This document shows, in pieces, positions 27,567 through 34,905 of a stretch of 64,000 bases of DNA (the first letter of the stretch is position 1; every line of letters starts with the position of its first letter). The translations under genes were made by a program, and so were the position numbers. A model generated the notes under the pieces. The model saw only the letters and a list, made by a program, of their open reading frames with translations. It did no database searches and had not been told where the DNA came from. The DNA is from Chryseobacterium sp. MYb7. Lineage in GTDB: Bacteria > Bacteroidota > Bacteroidia > Flavobacteriales > Weeksellaceae. Where the stretch lies: positions 186,001 through 250,000 of the forward strand of contig NZ_PCOU01000001.1 of NCBI RefSeq assembly GCF_002979455.1, read 5' to 3'.

Positions 27567-27600
27567 AATGTCAGTTTTCTAAAAAGCTGATATTTTTTTT
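27567..27600 (+). terminator. Weak hairpin terminator
   Basis: TCAGTTTT pairs with AAAAGCTGA with one bulged base, followed by a T-run. It would end the two-gene HTH unit. Confidence 0.4.
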
Positions 27601-27673
27601 GCTATCTACAAAGTCTGCGGAGTTTAGAAGTTATTATCCAATTACTTATCTTTAGAAAAATAAGTAGCTACCC

Positions 27674-28144
27674 ATGAGTTCAGTGTCAGAATTATCAAAA
27701 AGATTCAGAGAAGTTATGCTGGATGGTCTCTGGATCGCCAATACCAATTTTAAAGATCAGCTTTCAGATGTGAGCTGGGAACAGGCGGTGGCAAAAGTAG
27801 ATTCCTTGAACACCATTGCTATGCTCACCTTTCACATTCATTATTATATTGCAGGAATTATTAATGTTTTTGAAGGCGGCGATCTCGAGATCAAAGACCA
27901 ATTCAGTTTTGATCTTCCACCCATAGAATCTCAGCAACAATGGGAAGAGTTGTTGAATAAACTCTGGACAGATTCTGAAAAATTTGCATCATTACTAGAA
28001 CAAATACCGGATTCTAAACTTGATGAGGTTTTTGTTGATGAAAAGTATGGAACTTACCGAAGAAATATCGATGGAATGATTGAGCATAGCTACTATCATC
28101 TTGGGCAGGTTACTTTAATTAAAAAGCTTTTGAAAAGCAGATAA
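27674..28144 (+). CDS. DinB-like four-helix-bundle protein
   Basis: A 156-aa cytosolic protein of the DinB/YfiT-like superfamily, in which three His usually bind a metal. Candidate ligands are in LTFHIHYY (near residue 56) and the C-terminal HSYYHLGQ. Members are thiol- or metal-dependent transferases, often of unknown substrate, so only the fold is called. Upstream, TTACTTATCTTTAGAAAAA is nearly the same as the sequence before the next gene (TTACCTACCTTTAGAAAAA), both probable -7 regions. Confidence 0.75.
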   Translation: MSSVSELSKRFREVMLDGLWIANTNFKDQLSDVSWEQAVAKVDSLNTIAMLTFHIHYYIAGIINVFEGGDLEIKDQFSFDLPPIESQQQWEELLNKLWTDSEKFASLLEQIPDSKLDEVFVDEKYGTYRRNIDGMIEHSYYHLGQVTLIKKLLKSR

Positions 28145-28310
28145 TACTATTCTTGCCAGCTTTGTGATCCTTATGAAGGGTTAAAAAAGAATTTAACAAA
28201 CTAAATTAAAATTCATCTAAAACCATAATAAACAGATTAAAATCTTCAAATAACTCCTATTTGAGGTTCTTATCTAAATTACCTACCTTTAGAAAAAAAT
28301 AAAATTTTAA

Positions 28311-30149
28311 ATGAGAAAATCGGCTGCAATCATTTTTGCGTTTATCATTTCACAATTTCAGGCTCAGCAAGGGGCTTATTATCAGCAGGCTGCGAAGTAC
28401 AAGATGGATATTGATGTCAATGCTGAAAAATTTACCTATCAGGGAAAACAAACTTTAGAATACACCAACAATTCGCCGGATGAGCTGAATGTGGTTTATT
28501 TTCATTTATACTGGAATGCTTTCAAGCCCAATTCTATGATGGATCAGAGAGTGGCTTCCCAAGGCAAAAATGGTGACGGAAGACTGCAGAAAGACGGGGT
28601 CTCAAGATTAGCTTCCATTCCTAAAGATCAGGAAGGCGCTCAGAATATTCACTGGATTAAGCAAAATGGGAAAGACCTGAAATTTGAAGTTCAGGAAACC
28701 ATTATGAAAGTATATCTGGCAGAACCTATCAAACCAAATTCTACCACTACATTTACGATGGATTGGGACTCTGTGATCCCTCAGCAGATCAGAAGAAGCG
28801 GGAGAAATAACAGAGAAGGAGTAGATATGACAATGACTCAGTGGTATCCGAAAATTGCAGAGTACGATTATGACGGCTGGGCAACATTCGATTATCTGGG
28901 AAGAGAATTTCATGCTCCGTTCTCGGATTTTGATGTAACCATTAAAATCAACAAAGATTATGTAGTAGGAGCAGGAGGAATCCTGGAAAACCCTACTAAA
29001 GTAAAAGGCTACGATGCCAATGCTAAAGTAAAGGCAGAAAAAGATAAGAAAGCAACCTGGAGATGGACTGCAAAAAACATTCTTGATTTTGCATGGAGTG
29101 CAGACAGAGATTATTCTGTAGAAAGTTTCAATGTTCCGGAAGGACCAAAAGTATATCTGGTTTATCAGAAAAATGATAAAACAAAAGCGTGGGGCGAAGC
29201 ACAACCTTATATCACCAAATATTTCCAGATCATGAATTCTCATTTTGGAAAATATGTATATCCTACCTATGCATTTATCCAGGGAGGAGATGGTGGAATG
29301 GAGTACGGAATGTGTACTATGATTTTAGGTGAAGCTAAAAGCGTTAAAGATTTATTAGGCTTAATGGCTCACGAAGGATCTCACTCATGGTATCAGCAGA
29401 TGCTTGCCACTAATGAGTCCGTACGTCCATGGATGGATGAAGGGTTTACAAGCTATGCAGAAGGATATACGATGTATCAGTTATTTCCGGGAGATCTACC
29501 AAATCCTTTTATGGAAAGACTTGATGCTTACAGAAAATTCGTTAAAAAAGGAATTGAAGAACCTGCTGTTTGGTTAGGAGACCACCATGATAGTGGAACG
29601 TCTTATACTTTTGCATCTTATGTAAAAGGGGAGTTATATCTGGTGCAGCTTGGGTACATTATGGGAGAGCAGAATCTTGCAGAAACCCTAAAGCAATACT
29701 ATGATCAGTGGAGTATGAAGCACCCTTCAGACAGAGATTTCCTTCACATTGCTCAAAAAGTTTCGGGGATGGATCTGAAGTGGTTCCATAACTATTGGAT
29801 CAATACAACCAAGACCATTGATTATGGGATTAAGGATGTAAAATACGATGCAAAATCGACTACCATTACCTTAGTTAATAATGGTCAGGTTCCAATGCCT
29901 ATTGATTTTGGAGTGGTGACTACGGATAAGAAGATTGTTACCTATCAGATTCCGATGAATATGACGCATACGTGGAAAGAAAAGGATATTTATGGTGATT
30001 TTAAAACGATGCCTTATTGGGCTTGGACACAGAAAGAATATACGCTTACTATTCCTTACACAAAATCTCAATTAACTGCTCTTGGAATTGATTTCAGCCA
30101 GAGAATTGCCGATGTAAACATGGAAAACAATTTTGTCGAAGTAAAATAA
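28311..30149 (+). CDS. M1-family (gluzincin) metallopeptidase, secreted
   Basis: A 612-aa exported zinc peptidase. The signal peptide ends near QFQAQQ. An aminopeptidase-N-like beta domain leads into the catalytic domain, where HEGSH (residues 354-358) gives two His ligands and the catalytic Glu. Glu 377 in MDEGFTSYAEG is the third ligand. The usual GxMEN exopeptidase motif appears as GGMEYG. It probably trims peptides in the periplasm or outside the cell. A convergent terminator follows at 30172. Confidence 0.92.
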   Translation: MRKSAAIIFAFIISQFQAQQGAYYQQAAKYKMDIDVNAEKFTYQGKQTLEYTNNSPDELNVVYFHLYWNAFKPNSMMDQRVASQGKNGDGRLQKDGVSRLASIPKDQEGAQNIHWIKQNGKDLKFEVQETIMKVYLAEPIKPNSTTTFTMDWDSVIPQQIRRSGRNNREGVDMTMTQWYPKIAEYDYDGWATFDYLGREFHAPFSDFDVTIKINKDYVVGAGGILENPTKVKGYDANAKVKAEKDKKATWRWTAKNILDFAWSADRDYSVESFNVPEGPKVYLVYQKNDKTKAWGEAQPYITKYFQIMNSHFGKYVYPTYAFIQGGDGGMEYGMCTMILGEAKSVKDLLGLMAHEGSHSWYQQMLATNESVRPWMDEGFTSYAEGYTMYQLFPGDLPNPFMERLDAYRKFVKKGIEEPAVWLGDHHDSGTSYTFASYVKGELYLVQLGYIMGEQNLAETLKQYYDQWSMKHPSDRDFLHIAQKVSGMDLKWFHNYWINTTKTIDYGIKDVKYDAKSTTITLVNNGQVPMPIDFGVVTTDKKIVTYQIPMNMTHTWKEKDIYGDFKTMPYWAWTQKEYTLTIPYTKSQLTALGIDFSQRIADVNMENNFVEVK

Positions 30150-30171
30150 CTATTATCACCTATTATAAATA

Positions 30172-30200
30172 AAAATCCACAGATAAGTCTGTGGATTTTT
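30172..30200. terminator. Bidirectional terminator
   Basis: AAATCCACAGA/TCTGTGGATTT stem with TAAG loop, A-run before and T-run after. It serves the M1 peptidase gene and the convergent gene at 30201. Confidence 0.85.
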
Positions 30201-30803
30201 TTATTTTATTTCAAATTGCTGTACCATCCAGTGTTGGGGATGATTTTTGATAAGATCCTGCCTCAGCGCTTCATCCTTGGTGTTTAAATAACTATAGACC
30301 TTTAAAGGAATAGAATCAGGATATTCTTTTAATCCATTGGCAACGGTAAGTTTTGCTTCATCCTTTTGTTGGCCACTATCTAATGCTTCCGCTTTAAAAA
30401 TGTAAATGATTGCCGGGAGTTTTCCATATACTTCTTTTGTTTCACTTTCCAGAAGATGCATGGTTTCAATCTGAAATACCGGATTGGGATTTTTTCCTTC
30501 TGCTACAGTCTGGCTGATATGCTGCTGATACATTAGAAGAAGATAAAGCAGATGTATATTTTTTGTATTAGGATCAGAAACAGCTTTTTGAATTCTGTGG
30601 GTAAGTTCGGGAGTCACTTCATCATTGTCTGCCTGAAGATTTTTTTGATAAAATTCATCCATCAGATCATAAACTACTTTATCATTAGAGTCAATTTTTG
30701 ATTGGCTCTTTATTTTTTGTAAAACACTTGCCATTGAGTTACCAGACTGTGCAAAAATAGAGACACTAAGGCATAATAAAGTGGCGAGGATCAGTTTTTT
30801 CAT
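30201..30803 (-). CDS. Secreted helical protein of unknown function
   Basis: A 200-aa protein with a signal peptide (MKKLILATLLCLSVSIFAQ). The mature chain is alpha-helical and TPR-like in composition (EAKLTVANGLKEYPDSIPLKVYSYL), but no family is recognised. Convergent with the M1 peptidase. Confidence 0.7.
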   Translation of the reverse strand: MKKLILATLLCLSVSIFAQSGNSMASVLQKIKSQSKIDSNDKVVYDLMDEFYQKNLQADNDEVTPELTHRIQKAVSDPNTKNIHLLYLLLMYQQHISQTVAEGKNPNPVFQIETMHLLESETKEVYGKLPAIIYIFKAEALDSGQQKDEAKLTVANGLKEYPDSIPLKVYSYLNTKDEALRQDLIKNHPQHWMVQQFEIK

Positions 30804-30988
30804 GAGATGTTTAGAATGATAGTATTGCGCAATTAAATATACTGATTTGTTCCTAAGAAAGAAAAAATAAGTGAGTCATTGTAATTTAGTTTGATAATGG
30901 CAGGTTCTTTTTCTTAAAATTATTAAATTTATTGCCTCAAAATTAAGCAGAAATTTCAATTATATATAATGAATTTCTTCTGAAAAAT

Positions 30989-31753
30989 ATGTCAATGAAT
31001 TCAATTGTAATAAACGTAGGAAACAGCAATATCAGATTTGGTCTTTTCAATGGTGATAATTGTGACATTTCGTGGGTAATCAATACAAAACCTTACAGAA
31101 CGGCAGATGAGCTTTATGTACAGATGCTGATGCTTTATCAAACCTATAAAATTGATCCACAAGAAATTGATAAGGTTATTATTGGGTCTGTGGTACCTCA
31201 GCTCACCAAAGTAATGAGCTCCGGGATCAAAAAGATCCACGGGACTACTCCTGTAATTGTTGATAGATCAACTCCTTCAGGCGTTCAGGCAAAATCTAAG
31301 CAGATGGGAACAGATATCTATGCCAACCTTGTAGCAGCACACAATTTGTACCCAAACAGAAAGAAAATTGTTATTGATTTCGGAACTGCACTTACAGCAA
31401 GTTGTGTAACAGAAACAGGTGAGACTTTAGGTGTGATTATTGCTCCGGGCATTGTTACCTCACTGAATTCTTTGATCAATCAGACAGCACAGCTTCCGGA
31501 TATAGAGCTGAAAAAACCAAAATCTGTTTTAGGATTGGATACGGTAACCTGTATGCAAAGTGGAATGGTATATGGGTTTCTGGGAATGGTAGAAGGTTTT
31601 GTAGACCGTATCAATGAAGAAGTGAATGATGATTGTTTTGTAGTGGCAACAGGTGGCGTTTCCCATATTTACAAACCTCTTACAGATAAGATTCATGTGA
31701 TGGACAGGCTTCATACCTTGAAAGGACTTTATTTCCTTGGAAAAGATTTATAA
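30989..31753 (+). CDS. coaX: Type III pantothenate kinase (divergent active site)
   Basis: Phosphorylates pantothenate, first step of CoA synthesis, in an ASKHA fold. The phosphate-1 loop reads NVGNSNIRFGLF where the family has DxGNT, so the usual Asp is Asn. The family GADR motif reads GTDIYAN, keeping Asp but not Arg. The DFGTALT, IAPGI and ATGGVSHI motifs are intact. Length of 254 aa is normal. Start is MSMNSIV at 30989 or MNSIV at 30995. The substitutions may be a lineage trait or mean altered activity. Confidence 0.85.
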   Translation: MSMNSIVINVGNSNIRFGLFNGDNCDISWVINTKPYRTADELYVQMLMLYQTYKIDPQEIDKVIIGSVVPQLTKVMSSGIKKIHGTTPVIVDRSTPSGVQAKSKQMGTDIYANLVAAHNLYPNRKKIVIDFGTALTASCVTETGETLGVIIAPGIVTSLNSLINQTAQLPDIELKKPKSVLGLDTVTCMQSGMVYGFLGMVEGFVDRINEEVNDDCFVVATGGVSHIYKPLTDKIHVMDRLHTLKGLYFLGKDL

Positions 31754-31762
31754 ATTATAATG

Positions 31763-31820
31763 ATTAAAGTTGAGGTTTAGTCCAGCTAATACTTTAGTCT
31801 TAACCTCAACCTTAATTTTA
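31763..31820 (+). terminator. Long-stem hairpin between coaX and the acetyltransferase
   Basis: ATTAAAGTTGAGGTT (31763-31777) pairs with AACCTCAACCTTAAT (31802-31816), one mismatch, about 24-nt loop, then T-rich. Probable terminator or attenuator, lying directly before the next ATG. Confidence 0.45.
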
Positions 31821-31825
31821 CGATC

Positions 31826-32353
31826 ATGGATAAATTTCCGATCATACAAACCGAAAGATTGATACTTTCAGAACTGGAAGAAAAAGATATTCCTTTTATC
31901 GTTGAATACCTTCAGCATAGAATTTTTTCTGATCTTACCTCTAATATTCCTTATCCATACGTGGAAGATGATGCCAGATCATGGCTGAAAATGTCAAAAG
32001 AAGCTTTTGATAACCATACAGGATATACTTTTGCTATCCGGAATAAGGAAGGTCAGATCTTAGGAGCTATCGGGCTGCATGACAGGGATGATGATAAAGC
32101 AGAACTGGGATACTGGCTGGGAATTCCTTACTGGAATAAAGGATTTGTGACCGAAGCCGCAAAAGCGGTTGTAGGTTTTGGATTTAAAAAACTGGAGTTC
32201 AATAAGATTTTTGCTACTCACTTTCTTCACAATCCGGCTTCCGGAAGAATTATGGAGAAAATAGGAATGGAGCAGGAAGCTTTATTAAAACAGGAAATGA
32301 AGAAAGACGGAGAATATTTTGACATCGTGAGATATTCTATTTTTAAAGACTGA
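31826..32353 (+). CDS. GNAT-family N-acetyltransferase (RimJ/RimL type)
   Basis: A 175-aa acetyl-CoA-dependent acetyltransferase. It opens with IQTERLILSELEEKDI, typical for the RimJ/RimL branch, and has YWNKGFVTEAAKAVVGFGF as the acetyl-CoA-binding motif A region and NPASGRIMEKIGM near the end. The substrate (ribosomal protein, other protein or small amine) cannot be read from sequence. Confidence 0.9.
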   Translation: MDKFPIIQTERLILSELEEKDIPFIVEYLQHRIFSDLTSNIPYPYVEDDARSWLKMSKEAFDNHTGYTFAIRNKEGQILGAIGLHDRDDDKAELGYWLGIPYWNKGFVTEAAKAVVGFGFKKLEFNKIFATHFLHNPASGRIMEKIGMEQEALLKQEMKKDGEYFDIVRYSIFKD

Positions 32354-32391
32354 TTCTTAAGGAGTGTTGATCATTCCAGACTTTATAAAAT

Positions 32392-32429
32392 AAAAGCGCA
32401 GAATATTTTCGAATATTCTGCGCTTTTTT
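32392..32429. terminator. Bidirectional terminator, 16-bp perfect stem
   Basis: AAAAGCGCAGAATATT/AATATTCTGCGCTTTT with TTCG tetraloop, between the convergent acetyltransferase and tadA genes. Confidence 0.9.
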
Positions 32430-32446
32430 ATATGGTGATTAAAAGA

Positions 32447-32878
32447 TTATCTTTTACTTTTAAAAAACTCTTTTACAATAGAAGAACACTCCGTTTCCAT
32501 AATTCCAGTAATAATTTCGGTTTTCGGATGCAGAGAAAGGTGTTTGTTGATAAATCCTCTTTGTTCGTCCCATGCACCAATCACTACTTTTGAGATCTGT
32601 GACCACGAAAGTGCGCCAGAACACATCACACAGGGTTCCATCGTTACATAAAGAGTACAGTCTTTTAAGTATTTACCTCCAAGGAAATGAGCAGCTGAGG
32701 TGATGGCCTGCATTTCAGCGTGAGCAGTAACATCGTTCAGTGTTTCGGTGAGGTTATGGGCTCTTGCTATGATACGGTTTTTAGAAACCACCACACAGCC
32801 AATAGGAACCTCATCTTTTTCTAAAGCGGCTTCTGCTTCCTGCAGAGCCATTTTCATGTAATATTCGTCAGTAAACAT
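32447..32878 (-). CDS. tadA: tRNA-specific adenosine deaminase
   Basis: TadA deaminates A34 of tRNA-Arg(ACG) to inosine. The zinc site is complete: HAE (His 53, catalytic Glu 55) and PCVMC (Cys 83, Cys 86). Length of 143 aa is normal. It starts 2 bp after the preceding TonB-like gene stop, so both may share a transcript. Confidence 0.95.
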   Translation of the reverse strand: MFTDEYYMKMALQEAEAALEKDEVPIGCVVVSKNRIIARAHNLTETLNDVTAHAEMQAITSAAHFLGGKYLKDCTLYVTMEPCVMCSGALSWSQISKVVIGAWDEQRGFINKHLSLHPKTEIITGIMETECSSIVKEFFKSKR

Positions 32879-32879
32879 T

Positions 32880-33497
32880 TTAATCTGTCATGGATAAGGT
32901 TAAAGGAAGCTTGAAACAGTAGGTAATGGGATCACCTTTTATCATGGCCGGGGAAAATTTTTCTGCAAGAGAATATAATGCAATTTCAGCCTGCCTGTTG
33001 AAGGTAAAATTATCACCCTGTGCATGAACATTGCTTACTGTTCCATCTTTTTCTACAATAAAAGCAACATCTGTTTTTACCATTTTTTCTTCAGAATATA
33101 CCCCGTCAATATACAGCAGATTAGCAACCTCTTGCCTCAAAGAATTAAGCCCTCCGGGATAATCTGCAATCTTTTCTGCATCCTGAAATTTCTTAGATGA
33201 GGTTAGCCTTGGATTTTTGATGGTTTGGAGATCTTCCTGGTTTCTTACTTTTAGTAAAGCACCAATCAATGCATTATTTTCAATACTGTCCATTTTTTTC
33301 ATGAAAAAAAGGAAATCTCCTTTTATTTCGATTTTCTTTACATTATTGGATTCTGCATCAAATTTTTTCTTGAATTCTTTATTCAGCATGGTTCTGTGCT
33401 GGTTGTAATAATTTTTTACAATCCGGAATTGTTCTTTTTGCTGTGACAGTAAAAAGGAAGAAATGAAGCAGCTGATGCCAATGAATAAAGTTTTCAA
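32880..33497 (-). CDS. Secreted TonB C-terminal-domain-like protein
   Basis: A 205-aa exported protein (signal peptide MKTLFIGISCFISSFLLSQQ). The last 75 residues (FIVEKDGTVSNVHAQGDN, EIALYSLAEKFSPAMIKG) match the TonB C-terminal fold common in Bacteroidetes envelope proteins. It lacks a transmembrane anchor and Pro-rich spacer, so it is not a classical energy transducer. Role unknown. Confidence 0.75.
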   Translation of the reverse strand: MKTLFIGISCFISSFLLSQQKEQFRIVKNYYNQHRTMLNKEFKKKFDAESNNVKKIEIKGDFLFFMKKMDSIENNALIGALLKVRNQEDLQTIKNPRLTSSKKFQDAEKIADYPGGLNSLRQEVANLLYIDGVYSEEKMVKTDVAFIVEKDGTVSNVHAQGDNFTFNRQAEIALYSLAEKFSPAMIKGDPITYCFKLPLTLSMTD

Positions 33498-33550
33498 TAA
33501 GGGTATATTTATGTAAATATAACAAAAAATATGAAATTTACTGCTTATGA

Positions 33551-34471
33551 TCAGCTTTCAAGATAACGGTTCAAAGATTCCTGTAAATGATTGCGAATGT
33601 CATCAACTAAACCTTTAGGTTCCAGAACGGTAACCTCCTTTCCAAAAGAAAGAATTTCCTGCATAAAGTCATAGGTAGGATGGAGGAAGAATTCAAAAAA
33701 GATTTCTTCCGGAGTTTCTTTCGTTTCTTTCTGCGATTGATGAAGAGGGAAGCTTCTGATGTATTCTCCCTGATGACGGCTGCATTTTAATACAATATTC
33801 TGTGGTTTCTGCTCTGCCAGATTCATCACTCCGAATGCATTTTTGAAATGCTCTCTGAAGTTGTATTTATATTTTTCTCTAAATTGATTTTTAGCTACAT
33901 CCAAATAGTTGATTCTGTCCAGCCCGAATGATTTTAAAACTTTATCTTTTGTATCAATGGCGATAAGATACCATCTGTCTTTGGATTCTTTTAAGGCTAA
34001 AGGATGAACTTTTCTGGAGGTCATCAGTTTGTTTTTATAATTGTAATGTTCAAAACTTACCACTCTTTTATTTCTGATCGCGAAAAACAGATCATAAAAA
34101 TTCTCCACACCAGTGGGTTTACGGCTTTCGAAGAAGATAAAATCTGAAAAATCAGGGTGGGTATTCATAGCGTTGCTCACCTGAAAAGATTCGAGTAACT
34201 TTTGGTTGTACTCATCCACTTCCATGATGGGGCGGCTCTCAATATAGTATCGGTTGTCTCCTTTTTTCTTGTTGTGGATCGAAAGATTGAAGAGATCGGA
34301 AATTTCGCGGATATCCCTCTGCAGGGTACGGATAGAGTAACTTTTGATTCCAGCATCCTGGAATTCAAAAGAGTTTAAAAGATAGTGCTCCAGCTGGGAA
34401 TAAGTAGCTGGAGAACTTTCTAATTTTTTTATAATTAAGGCATATCTTGTCAGATAAAAATCTTTCTTCAT
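33551..34471 (-). CDS. WYL-domain transcriptional regulator (probable master regulator of the 34-50 kb gene set)
   Basis: A 306-aa cytosolic regulator. The N-terminal winged HTH (recognition helix about residues 45-57, SIRTLQRDIREI) is followed by a WYL domain with the name-giving residues at 167-169 (DRWYLIAID) and a C-terminal extension (WCX-like). WYL proteins sense nucleic-acid or nucleotide ligands. Known examples include PafBC and DriD in DNA-damage responses and CapW/BrxR in phage-defence loci. Its promoter carries one of six shared 20-bp dyads (34544-34563), consistent with autoregulation and with control of the other five. That link is inference. Confidence 0.9.
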   Translation of the reverse strand: MKKDFYLTRYALIIKKLESSPATYSQLEHYLLNSFEFQDAGIKSYSIRTLQRDIREISDLFNLSIHNKKKGDNRYYIESRPIMEVDEYNQKLLESFQVSNAMNTHPDFSDFIFFESRKPTGVENFYDLFFAIRNKRVVSFEHYNYKNKLMTSRKVHPLALKESKDRWYLIAIDTKDKVLKSFGLDRINYLDVAKNQFREKYKYNFREHFKNAFGVMNLAEQKPQNIVLKCSRHQGEYIRSFPLHQSQKETKETPEEIFFEFFLHPTYDFMQEILSFGKEVTVLEPKGLVDDIRNHLQESLNRYLES

Positions 34472-34525
34472 TTCTCTTTTTTTAGGGAGCAGCAGAACTG
34501 CGATTCATGGTAAAGTTTTATAAGA

Positions 34526-34563
34526 CAAATATATGCGGTTAATGCGACAAAACGTGTCGTGTT
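34526..34563 (-). promoter_or_regulatory. Shared operator site A plus -7 box (WYL regulator gene)
   Basis: Leftward AACACGACACGTTTTGTCGC (34563-34544), 10 bp, then TATATTTG (34533-34526). Leader to the ATG at 34471 is about 50 nt. Confidence 0.8.
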
Positions 34564-34613
34564 ATAATTTTTTGTTGGAAAAATCCTATTTCTGAGACTA
34601 TGTTGAGGTTTAT

Positions 34614-34904
34614 TTAATAATAGTTCCCGTTGCTGTCTTTTTTTATTTCATGAATTGAATGTTTGGACTGTATATACAATGGTTCTCCGGAGATATCTGA
34701 GAATACAAGGAAGTCAAGAGAATCAAAAACAGGTTCGTTTACCACCACTACCCAGGTATTGATAATTTCACCAGCAGGTCTCGCTACTTCATCTTTTTCA
34801 TTGTATTCCACTTTGCCGATATTTTCTTCATTAAAGTAAGCCGGATTTAAATCTTTTAAAACCTTTTTTGCCTTTACTAATATTTTTTCTTCAGTATAAT
34901 TCAT
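34614..34904 (-). CDS. Small protein downstream of a metallopeptidase toxin, candidate immunity protein
   Basis: A 96-aa soluble acidic protein without signal peptide, starting 1 bp after the toxin-like gene ends. The core TWVVVVNEPVFDSLDFLVFSDISGEPLYIQ resembles small NTF2/cystatin-like immunity folds, but I cannot name the family. Position and size are those of polymorphic-toxin immunity genes. Confidence 0.55.
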   Translation of the reverse strand: MNYTEEKILVKAKKVLKDLNPAYFNEENIGKVEYNEKDEVARPAGEIINTWVVVVNEPVFDSLDFLVFSDISGEPLYIQSKHSIHEIKKDSNGNYY

Positions 34905-34905
34905 T

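Noticed and set aside
28608..29243. 211-aa leftward reading frame
   Set aside because: Antisense to the M1 peptidase gene, Cys/Phe/Ile-rich composition typical of a shadow frame, no start context.
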